From the NCBI GenBank assembly GCA_002368795.1, contig DFFG01000030.1, forward strand, positions 1-6,522: 6,522 nt of DNA, given 5' to 3'. Under the pieces are notes generated by a model. That model worked only from the letters and a program-made list of their open reading frames with translations, made no database searches and had not been told where the DNA came from. The position numbers and the translations under genes were made by a program. Shown here piece after piece: positions 1-5,623 of the stretch. Position 1 is the stretch's first letter. Every line of letters begins with the position of its first letter. Source of the stretch: Eubacterium sp. UBA3782 (GTDB lineage Bacteria; Bacillota; Clostridia; Lachnospirales; Lachnospiraceae).

Positions 1-1013
1 CAACCGATACACCTGTCCCGACAGAGACACCAGTCCCGACAGAGGCACCTGTTCCAACAGATACGCCAGTCCCGACAGAGACACCGGCACCGACGGAAGA
101 GCCCGGCGATTCTTCCGGAAGCAGTTCTTCATCTTCCACGGCTTCTGCAGAAGGTGCAGGCACGAAGGTGACAAGGACCCTTATCCTGCCTGTCAGTCCG
201 GCGCTTGCCGATGACAGCAGCGGCGGAAGCAGCCTGATCCGTCCGGATTCCCAGTACAGTGCAGAGGAGCTTGCGGATGCCAAAAAAGAAGTGCAGAGCA
301 GTCTGCGCGAGCTGGAGCTGCAAAAAAGAGAGCTGAAGCTGAAGATCGATGCTGCCGGCAAGGCGCTGAATGAAGGCAAGGTCATAGCCAAATATGACGG
401 CGTCATTACAAAGGCAGGAGACCCCGCCGAGCAGGATAATCCTGGCGATCCGCTGGTAACGCTTGTAGGAAATTCCGGGACATTTGTCACAGGTGAGCTT
501 GGCGAGACTATGCTTGAGACGATAAAGGAGGGAAGCTCCTGTATCGTCATGGATGCGATGACAGGCATGTCCTATACGGGTGAGATCACCGAGATCTCCG
601 AATTCCCGAGCAGGAATACGGACAATGAGCAGTACTATGATATGGGTTCCGCCAGCCAGAGCTTTTATCCGGTGACCATCGTGGTCGAGGACAAGGAAGC
701 ACAGATGGCAAGCGGAAGCTGGGTGAGCATCATGCCGGTTGCGGAAAATGACGGTTCCGAACAGGAGGATAACAAGATCTACTTCTGGAAGGCCATGTTT
801 ATCCAGGATGGCGGCAGCGCCTATGCCTATGTGCGCGGTGAGGACGGACGTCTCGTCCGCCGGGAGGTAAAACTGGGAAAGCTGCTCTGGGATTACTACT
901 ACGAAGTTCAGTCAGGGCTTTCTCTGGATGACTGGATCGCGTTCCCCTACGGTGCAGCCGAGGAAGGGGCCGAGACAGTGGAGAGTACCATGTCAGAGCT
1001 GTATGAGGAATAA
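1..1013 (+). CDS. ABC-exporter membrane-fusion (HlyD/MacA/YknX-like) adaptor, 5'-truncated
   Basis: The reading frame is open from the left edge (first whole codon at 3) to TAA at 1011-1013, giving 336 visible residues; the true start lies outside the window. A GTG at 168 is only an internal valine codon. Visible in order are a Thr/Pro repeat (9-98), a Ser-rich linker (about 108-150), and a charged heptad-like helix (about 258-372, SAEELADAKKEVQSSLRELE...). This helix looks like the return arm of an adaptor coiled-coil hairpin. Next come a lipoyl-like half (about 375-470, with KYDGVITKAG and GDPLVTLVG), a beta-barrel region, and a membrane-proximal C-terminal region. Family knowledge: such adaptors sit outside the membrane and couple a MacB-type permease to export of peptides, antibiotics or lipids. 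The next gene is such a permease, 11 bases downstream, so the two are probably co-transcribed. The N-terminal anchor and first coil arm are not visible, and the substrate is unknown. Confidence 0.85.
   Translation, partial: TDTPVPTETPVPTEAPVPTDTPVPTETPAPTEEPGDSSGSSSSSSTASAEGAGTKVTRTLILPVSPALADDSSGGSSLIRPDSQYSAEELADAKKEVQSSLRELELQKRELKLKIDAAGKALNEGKVIAKYDGVITKAGDPAEQDNPGDPLVTLVGNSGTFVTGELGETMLETIKEGSSCIVMDAMTGMSYTGEITEISEFPSRNTDNEQYYDMGSASQSFYPVTIVVEDKEAQMASGSWVSIMPVAENDGSEQEDNKIYFWKAMFIQDGGSAYAYVRGEDGRLVRREVKLGKLLWDYYYEVQSGLSLDDWIAFPYGAAEEGAETVESTMSELYEE
9..98 (+). repeat. 18-bp in-frame tandem repeat encoding TPVPTE-like hexapeptides (5 units)
   Basis: Five consecutive 18-base units start at 9, 27, 45, 63 and 81. 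They encode TPVPTE, TPVPTE, APVPTD, TPVPTE and TPAPTE. Units 1 and 2 differ by one base, as do units 2 and 4, while units 3 and 5 have diverged more. The two residues before the array (Thr-Asp at 3-8) suggest it continues leftward beyond the window. The period is a multiple of three, so gain or loss of a unit keeps the frame. The encoded segment should be an extended, flexible Pro/Thr spacer. Confidence 0.92.
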
Positions 1014-1024
1014 AAGGAGACAGC

Positions 1025-2278
1025 ATGGTTGAAAATATAAGAACAGCCTTTCAGGGCATCTGGTCGCACAAGCTGCGCTCCTTCCTGACCATGCTCGGTG
1101 TGATCATCGGCATCGCTTCGATCATCGGCATTGTGTCGACGATCCAGGGGACGCAGCAGCAGATCATGGAGAACCTGGTGGGCAGCGGAAACAACAATGT
1201 GACGATCCCCCTGTATGAGGGTGATTATGAAGCATCTCCCGACTGGAGCATGCCCCAGACGGTCAGCACGCTGACCGACAGCCAGAAACGGAGGATCCGG
1301 GAGCTGGAGGGCATGGTGGATGCCACCTTTTACTTCCAGAGGAGCTATGCAGCCACGATAAGGGGAAACACAACCATTCAGGGCGGCGTTTTTGGCATCG
1401 ATGACCGGTATCTGGCCACGGTTGGCTATACCGTATACAAGGGCAGAAGCTTTGTGGAAGAGGATTACCGGAAATTCAAAAAGATCGCGCTGATCGATGA
1501 GAATGCCTGCACGCAGCTCTTTGGCGGCGAGGATCCCATCGGTCAGATCATCGAGATCTCCGGCGAACCCTTCGCCGTTGCGGGATTGATCCGGAAGGAC
1601 ATAAAGACAGGTCCTGTGATCAATACCGTGAACGATTACTTTAATTATGTTACGGACAGCTCTGGACTGGTCCTGATCCCCTCCAGCGTCTGGCCGGTCA
1701 TGTTTTCCTTTGACGAGTACCAGAACTGCATCATCCGGGTGGATTCCATCGAGCGTATGAGCTCCCTGGGAAAGGCGGCGGCCGATATCCTGAATGAAGC
1801 AGTGCGCGCGTCGGCAGACGGCAGCACGACGTTCAAGTACAAGGCAAATGATCTGGCAGAAAAGGCCAGAAACCAGCAGCAGGCAAATGCCAGCATGAAC
1901 AATCTGATGCTCTGGATCGCGGCCATCGCCCTTCTTGTGGGCGGCATCGGTGTCATGAACATCATGCTGGTATCGGTCACGGAGCGGACCAGCGAGATCG
2001 GACTGAAGAAGGCGCTCGGAGCCAGAAAACGGGTGATCCTCATGCAGTTCCTGACGGAATCCGTCATGCTGACCGGTATGGGCGGGGTGATCGGCGTCAT
2101 TGCAGGCATCATCCTGTCGTATGTCATTTCCAGGGTGTCCGGGACGCCCATCGCCATCAGCGCATTGTCCATCGTGGTCAGTGTGGTATTTTCCATGGCG
2201 ATCGGCATCGTCTTTGGCATTCTGCCCTCGATCAAGGCGGCAAACCTGAACCCGATCGAGGCGCTGCAGAGAGAATAA
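1025..2278 (+). CDS. MacB/FtsX-type ABC transporter permease
   Basis: A 417-residue protein begins at ATG 1025 behind AAGGAGA (1014-1020). The layout is that of a MacB-like permease. A short cytoplasmic start with KLRSFLTMLGVIIGIASI leads into TM1 (residues about 20-41). A large extracytoplasmic domain (about 45-285) follows, then three TM segments at about 293-317, 346-369 and 379-401. The hallmark GGIGVMNIMLVSVTERTSEI (306-325), continuing into GLKKALGA, is the conserved coupling region after TM2. The protein ends NPIEALQRE, typical of the family. In this family two permease copies pair with two ATPase subunits to drive a mechanotransmission exporter. No ATPase domain is fused here, so it must be encoded elsewhere, probably upstream of the adaptor. 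Close family alternatives are YknZ-like or antimicrobial-peptide exporters; the substrate cannot be read from the sequence. Confidence 0.95.
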   Translation: MVENIRTAFQGIWSHKLRSFLTMLGVIIGIASIIGIVSTIQGTQQQIMENLVGSGNNNVTIPLYEGDYEASPDWSMPQTVSTLTDSQKRRIRELEGMVDATFYFQRSYAATIRGNTTIQGGVFGIDDRYLATVGYTVYKGRSFVEEDYRKFKKIALIDENACTQLFGGEDPIGQIIEISGEPFAVAGLIRKDIKTGPVINTVNDYFNYVTDSSGLVLIPSSVWPVMFSFDEYQNCIIRVDSIERMSSLGKAAADILNEAVRASADGSTTFKYKANDLAEKARNQQQANASMNNLMLWIAAIALLVGGIGVMNIMLVSVTERTSEIGLKKALGARKRVILMQFLTESVMLTGMGGVIGVIAGIILSYVISRVSGTPIAISALSIVVSVVFSMAIGIVFGILPSIKAANLNPIEALQRE

Positions 2279-2284
2279 AAACAG

Positions 2285-2340
2285 GCCCGGCCTGGCAGGA
2301 TCTCCATCCGGAGCGTCTGCCGCCGGGCTTGAATCTTTTT
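2285..2340 (+). terminator. Rho-independent terminator of the exporter operon
   Basis: Seven bases after the permease stop, GCCCGGC (2285-2291) pairs exactly with GCCGGGC (2322-2328). Inside, GGCAG (2294-2298) pairs with CTGCC (2317-2321) and CTCC (2302-2305) with GGAG (2310-2313) around an ATCC loop, with a small bulge and a 3x3 internal loop. The stem is followed by TTGAATCTTTTT, a T-rich but interrupted tract. An A-run at 2277-2281 precedes the stem. Confidence 0.85.
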
Positions 2341-2357
2341 AGCCAATCGATTATACT
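2329..2357 (+). promoter_or_regulatory. Sigma-A-like promoter for the CBS-domain gene (and probably argS)
   Basis: TTGAAT (2329-2334) and TATACT (2352-2357) are separated by exactly 17 bases and match the vegetative consensus at 5 of 6 (-10) and 4 of 6 (-35) positions. The -35 box lies within the T-rich tail of the preceding terminator, so termination and re-initiation are packed together. The expected start is near 2364, leaving a leader of about 110 nt before the ATG at 2476. Confidence 0.7.
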
Positions 2358-2365
2358 ATCGGTTG
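2344..2365 (+). promoter_or_regulatory. Inverted repeat centred on the -10 box (candidate operator)
   Basis: CAATCGAT (2344-2351) and ATCGGTTG (2358-2365) are inverted repeats with one mismatch, and the 6-base spacer is precisely the TATACT -10 hexamer. This placement is what a repressor site blocking open-complex formation would look like, but it could be chance. The regulator is unknown. Confidence 0.4.
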
Positions 2366-2430
2366 TCAGATTCTGAGCAGATGAGGGGCAGGGATCAAAA
2401 AAGCTCTCTGTGAAGGAGGGCAGCCATAAC

Positions 2431-2450
2431 GGAGCACCGGCAGGTGTTCC
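2431..2450 (+). promoter_or_regulatory. Hairpin in the 5' leader of the CBS-domain gene
   Basis: GGAGCACC (2431-2438) and GGTGTTCC (2443-2450) form an 8-bp stem with one G-U pair and a GGCA tetraloop. It lies 13 bases before the AAGGAG Shine-Dalgarno site (2464-2469). An unused Shine-Dalgarno-like AAGGAGGG (2413-2420) lies just upstream without a start codon at proper distance. No T-tract follows, so it is not a terminator. I do not recognise a known riboswitch class here. Confidence 0.4.
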
Positions 2451-2463
2451 CAAAATGACAAGG

Positions 2464-2469
2464 AAGGAG
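2464..2469 (+). promoter_or_regulatory. Ribosome binding site that sets the CBS protein start
   Basis: AAGGAG lies 6 bases before ATG 2476 and supports that start over the in-frame GTG at 2410 and ATG at 2455. A second, out-of-frame ATG at 2471 would give only Met-Glu followed by a stop (TGA 2477-2479) that overlaps the true start. Confidence 0.8.
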
Positions 2470-2475
2470 CATGGA

Positions 2476-2886
2476 ATGAATATTTTATTCTTTCTCACGC
2501 CAAAAAGTGAAGTCGCCTGCATCAGCGAGGAATTTACCCTGCGGCAGACGATCGAAAAGATGGAATACCACCGGTACACAGCTGTGCCGATCCTGGACCG
2601 CAGGGGCCATTACATCGGTACGCTGACCGAAGGAGATCTTCTCCGGGAGATCAAGCAGAAATATGATCTGAATCTGCATGAGGCAGAGGATATCAATATC
2701 CTTCAGGTTCCCCGCAGATGGACGAACGACGCCATCAACATTAACTGCGACATCGAGGACCTGGTCCAGGTCGCTCTGCGGCAGAATTTTGTGCCGGTCG
2801 TGGACGATGACAATGTGTTTATCGGGATCATTACCCGAAAGGCGATCATCCAGTACGCCTTTGACCACGGGAACCTTTCAAAGTAA
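2476..2886 (+). CDS. Small two-CBS-domain protein (Bateman module)
   Basis: This is a 136-residue protein from ATG 2476. It is made almost wholly of two CBS domains. CBS1 spans about residues 6-62, with TLRQTIEKMEYHRYTAVPILD then HYIGTLTEGDLL. CBS2 spans about 73-130, with NFVPVVDDDNVFIGIITRKAII. There is no signal peptide or TM segment, so it should be cytosolic. Paired CBS domains bind adenosine nucleotides such as AMP, ATP or c-di-AMP, and stand-alone versions usually act as sensors on a partner protein. Firmicute examples include the c-di-AMP binder YkuL/DarB, but I cannot assign this protein to that role from sequence alone. The start MNILFFLTPKSEV is, as I recall, typical of clostridial homologues. 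It has its own promoter and leader, and argS follows 55 bases downstream without a terminator. Confidence 0.93.
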   Translation: MNILFFLTPKSEVACISEEFTLRQTIEKMEYHRYTAVPILDRRGHYIGTLTEGDLLREIKQKYDLNLHEAEDINILQVPRRWTNDAININCDIEDLVQVALRQNFVPVVDDDNVFIGIITRKAIIQYAFDHGNLSK

Positions 2887-2941
2887 GAAATCCGCAGTCA
2901 GGCAGAATGATACAGACCAAAAGAACAGGAACAGATTACGT

Positions 2942-4708
2942 ATGAAAAAAATCATTGATTACATCACAGAAGAGACCAGGAAGGCCTTCCGGGCTGCCGG
3001 CTATGACGAGAAATACGCCAAGGTCAGCATCTCCAACCGGCCGGACCTGTGTGAATACCAGTGCAACGGAGCCATGGCAGCCAAGAAGGAGTATGGCATG
3101 GCGCCGATCAAAATCGCCCAGGATATTGTTGCGGCCATGCAGGACTCTGCCGTTTTTGAGAAGGCAGAGGCCGTCATGCCAGGCTTTATCAACCTCACTT
3201 TGAGCCGGGAGTTCCTGGCATGCTATCTGGGAGAGATGGCAGCGGATCCGGAGCATTCCGTAGAAAAGGCGGAAACGCCGCAGACGATCGTCGTGGACTA
3301 CGGCGGGGCCAACGTGGCAAAGCCGCTGCATGTCGGCCATCTTCGTGCCGCCATTATCGGCGAGAGCATCAAGCGTATGGGCCGGCGCCTTGGACACAAG
3401 GTGATCGGCGATGTCCATCTGGGCGACTGGGGCCTGCAGATGGGCCTGATCATCACCGAGCTGCAGGAGAGAAAGCCGGAGCTTCCCTATTTTGATCCGG
3501 ACTTTACCGGAGAATACCCGGCAGAGGCTCCCTTTACCATTTCCGAGTTGGAGGAGATCTACCCGACAGCCAGCGGAAAATCCAAAACCGACGAAGCCTA
3601 CAAGGCAAAGGCGCTGCAGGCGACTTACGAGCTGCAGCAGGGCCGCCGCGGATACCGTGCCCTCTGGGATCACATCATCCGCATCTCGGTCGCAGACCTC
3701 AAGAAGAATTACGGCAGACTGGATGTCCATTTCGACCTCTGGTACGGTGAATCCGATGCACAGCCCTACATCCCGGATATGATCCGGAAGATGAAGGAAG
3801 ATGGCTATGCCTACGAGGACCAGGGTGCCCTGATCGTGGATGTAAAGGAGGAGAGCGACCAGAAAGAGGTTCCGCCCTGCATGATCCTGAAGTCCGACGG
3901 CGCATCCCTGTATACCACCACCGACCTGGCCACCATCGTCCAGCGTGTGCAGGATTACGATCCCGATGAGATCATCTACGTCGTCGACAAGCGGCAGGAG
4001 ATGCACTTTATTCAGACCTTCCGCTGCGCAAAGAAGACCGGGATCGCAAAGGATGAGATGAAGCTGTCCTTCCTGGGCTTCGGCACGATGAACGGCAAGG
4101 ACGGAAAGCCCTTCAAGACCAGGGAGGGCGGCGTCATGCGCCTGGAGAACCTGATCGACGACATCAACCGGGAGATGTTCCGCAAGATCGTCGAGAACCG
4201 GAGCGTAAAAGATACCGATGCGGAAAAGACCGCCGAGATGGTCGGCCTGTCCGCCCTGAAATACGGCGACCTGTCCAACCAGGCATCCAAGGACTATGTC
4301 TTTGACGTGGACCGCTTTACCTCCTTTGAAGGCAACACAGGACCATATATCCTTTATACGATCGTCCGCATCAAGTCCATCATGGAGAAATACCGTCAGG
4401 AAGGCGGCAGCGCCGATACCGGCAAGATCCTGCCGGCATCCGGAGACAGCGAAAAGAACCTGATGCTGCAGACCGCCCGGTGGAACGATGCCCTGGCCGG
4501 CGCCTTTGCCGACAAGGCACCTCATCGGATCTGCGCCTACATCTATGAGCTGTCCAACGACTTCAACAGCTTCTATCACGATACCCGGATCCTTTCCGAG
4601 GAAAACGAAGAGCAGCGCAAGTCCTGGATCAGCCTGCTGGAGCTGGTAAAAGAGGTACTGGAGGATGCCATCGGCGTGCTCGGCTTCTCCGCTCCGGACC
4701 GGATGTAA
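2942..4708 (+). CDS. argS: Arginyl-tRNA synthetase
   Basis: A 588-residue class I aminoacyl-tRNA synthetase that charges tRNA-Arg with arginine in the cytosol. The N-terminal ArgRS additional domain (about 1-110) contains SNRPDLCEYQCNGAMAAK. The HIGH signature is HVGH at 130-133, inside ANVAKPLHVGHLR. GDVHLGDWG at 156-164 is the conserved segment following it. In place of a canonical KMSKS loop there is GKPFKTREGG (388-397), as in the E. coli-type enzyme. The C-terminal DALR anticodon-binding region begins near FDVDRFTSFEGNTGPY (454-469). Length is normal and no motif is missing. The start at 2942 matches the conserved N-terminus MKKIIDYI; the frame extends upstream into the CBS gene, but only by overlap. 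The ribosome site is weak (AGGA, 2927-2930, 11 bases away), which may mean modest initiation or coupling to the CBS gene. No T-box leader is apparent in the 55-base gap. Confidence 0.98.
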   Translation: MKKIIDYITEETRKAFRAAGYDEKYAKVSISNRPDLCEYQCNGAMAAKKEYGMAPIKIAQDIVAAMQDSAVFEKAEAVMPGFINLTLSREFLACYLGEMAADPEHSVEKAETPQTIVVDYGGANVAKPLHVGHLRAAIIGESIKRMGRRLGHKVIGDVHLGDWGLQMGLIITELQERKPELPYFDPDFTGEYPAEAPFTISELEEIYPTASGKSKTDEAYKAKALQATYELQQGRRGYRALWDHIIRISVADLKKNYGRLDVHFDLWYGESDAQPYIPDMIRKMKEDGYAYEDQGALIVDVKEESDQKEVPPCMILKSDGASLYTTTDLATIVQRVQDYDPDEIIYVVDKRQEMHFIQTFRCAKKTGIAKDEMKLSFLGFGTMNGKDGKPFKTREGGVMRLENLIDDINREMFRKIVENRSVKDTDAEKTAEMVGLSALKYGDLSNQASKDYVFDVDRFTSFEGNTGPYILYTIVRIKSIMEKYRQEGGSADTGKILPASGDSEKNLMLQTARWNDALAGAFADKAPHRICAYIYELSNDFNSFYHDTRILSEENEEQRKSWISLLELVKEVLEDAIGVLGFSAPDRM

Positions 4709-4731
4709 GCAGAACAAAAACAACCAAATGG

Positions 4732-4766
4732 AGGTGCCCCGCGCCGCAGCAGGCGATGGGGCACCT
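4732..4766 (+). terminator. Hairpin after argS, possible terminator
   Basis: AGGTGCCCC (4732-4740) pairs perfectly with GGGGCACCT (4758-4766). An inner CGCC/GGCG stem (4742-4745 with 4752-4755) closes a GCAGCA loop. The stem is very stable, but the following bases TGGCATATGCACC contain no T-tract, so intrinsic termination would be weak. It may act as a pause, a 3'-end stabiliser or an attenuator. A second GCACCT at 4775-4780 could compete for the 5' arm. Confidence 0.5.
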
Positions 4767-4829
4767 TGGCATATGCACCTGTCAAAACAAAGACGCACAG
4801 AAGAATGACCTGATATACAGGAGAGAACA

Positions 4830-5489
4830 ATGGCAGAAAACAAGCTGGTGATATTTGACAACGACGGCACGATCATGAACTCTGCCCCAGGCATCACAAA
4901 ATGCGTCCAGAGCGCACTGGTGCGCCTGGGCTATCCGGAGCCACCGGCAAAAGAGCTGGAGGTCTTCATCGGACCGCCGCTGTACGAAGAATTCCGCGCC
5001 TACGCCGGCATGGGCCACGAGGAAGCACTGCAGGCAGTAGAATACTACCGGGAGCGGTACGGGACCGTAGGCAAATTCGAAGCCGACGTATACCCCGGGA
5101 TCCCGGAACTGTTCGAAAAACTGCAAAACGCAGGCTGCCAGATCGCAGTAGCCACGTCCAAACCAGGCATATTCACCCGCCAGATCCTCGAACACTTCGG
5201 CCTGATGCACTACATCGGCTATCTGGCAGCACCAGAACTCTCCGACACAAAAAGTAAAAAACCCGAACTGATCACCTCCGTCCTCAAATGGGCCGGACGG
5301 TTAGAAGAACGGGAAAACGTATACATGGTAGGAGACCGCCACTACGACATGGACGGCGCCGTCCGCACCGGCATAACCGGGATCGGCGTCACCTACGGCT
5401 TCGGCAGCCGGGAAGAACTCATCAGCACCGGCGCATCCGTAACCGTCGGCAGCGCCGCAGAGCTCGGCGACTACCTGCTTGGCACCTGA
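4830..5489 (+). CDS. HAD-superfamily phosphatase (phosphoglycolate phosphatase-like)
   Basis: A 219-residue cytosolic HAD hydrolase from ATG 4830 behind AGGAG (4819-4823, 6-base spacing). Motif I is FDNDGT (9-14), with nucleophile Asp10 and acid/base Asp12; Asn at the x position is less common than Phe or Leu. Motif II is ATSKP (108-112), with Thr109 or Ser110 as the phosphate-binding residue. Motif III lysine is in SKKPELI (Lys143 or 144). Motif IV is VGDRHYD (167-173), with Asp169 and Asp173 binding Mg2+. A helical type I cap lies between motifs I and II, including FIGPPLYEEF. Relatives hydrolyse phosphoglycolate, nucleoside monophosphates or pyrophosphate, so the substrate is uncertain. 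Hairpins flank the gene. Its codons are strikingly poor in third-position T: I count three in the last ~149 codons. Confidence 0.93.
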   Translation: MAENKLVIFDNDGTIMNSAPGITKCVQSALVRLGYPEPPAKELEVFIGPPLYEEFRAYAGMGHEEALQAVEYYRERYGTVGKFEADVYPGIPELFEKLQNAGCQIAVATSKPGIFTRQILEHFGLMHYIGYLAAPELSDTKSKKPELITSVLKWAGRLEERENVYMVGDRHYDMDGAVRTGITGIGVTYGFGSREELISTGASVTVGSAAELGDYLLGT

Positions 5490-5520
5490 CCAGACAGATA
5501 GGACGGTTCTATCTGTCTGG
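5490..5520 (+). terminator. Perfect 12-bp hairpin directly after the HAD gene
   Basis: CCAGACAGATAG (5490-5501) pairs perfectly with CTATCTGTCTGG (5509-5520) around a 7-base loop. It begins at the base after the TGA stop. The sequence after it (TCGGGCAGGATTTCAC) lacks a clear T-run, so it is a non-canonical terminator at best. A further CCAGACA at 5556-5562 could pair with the 3' arm instead. The rest of the gap to the next gene (5521-5607) shows no convincing promoter. Confidence 0.55.
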
Positions 5521-5623
5521 TCGGGCAGGATTTCACAGATAGACAGAGAAAGAAACCAGACAAATGGGATATTTTATTTGGCTTCTAAAGTAAGGTGTTC
5601 ACAGATCAGGAGGGAAAAGCGGT

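Noticed and set aside
1..10. Match between CAACCGATAC at the left edge and the reverse complement of the promoter dyad arm (2357-2365)
   Set aside because: It is a short match of about 9 bases inside coding repeat DNA, with no supporting structure. Chance is the likely explanation.
9..98. CRISPR-like array at the left edge
   Set aside because: The 18-bp units are directly tandem with no spacers, and their period preserves an open reading frame encoding a Pro/Thr repeat.
168..170. GTG as the start of the adaptor gene
   Set aside because: The frame is open to the left edge with a meaningful Pro/Thr repeat and Ser-rich linker, and no ribosome site precedes the GTG. The gene therefore starts upstream of the window.
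1645..2346. 233-codon - strand frame opposite the permease
   Set aside because: Antisense shadow with low-complexity Met/Thr/Pro-rich translation. It also begins inside the terminator and promoter region of the + strand.
2381..2413. 10-codon upstream frame (MRGRDQKSSL) in the CBS leader
   Set aside because: It has no Shine-Dalgarno sequence and no recognisable leader-peptide pattern such as repeated regulatory codons.
2410..2475. N-terminal extension of the CBS protein from GTG 2410
   Set aside because: The extra 22 residues look non-coding, no ribosome site lies before 2410, and AAGGAG is placed correctly for ATG 2476, where the CBS domain homology begins.
2936..4897. 653-codon open frame on the - strand opposite argS and the HAD start
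   Set aside because: It is an antisense shadow of a GC-rich coding gene. Its translation has no recognisable domain, and argS on the + strand has all its family motifs.
4901..5542. Arg-rich + strand frames overlapping the HAD gene
   Set aside because: They are +1/+2 shadows produced by GC-rich, T-poor codons of the HAD gene. The HAD frame carries all four catalytic motifs.
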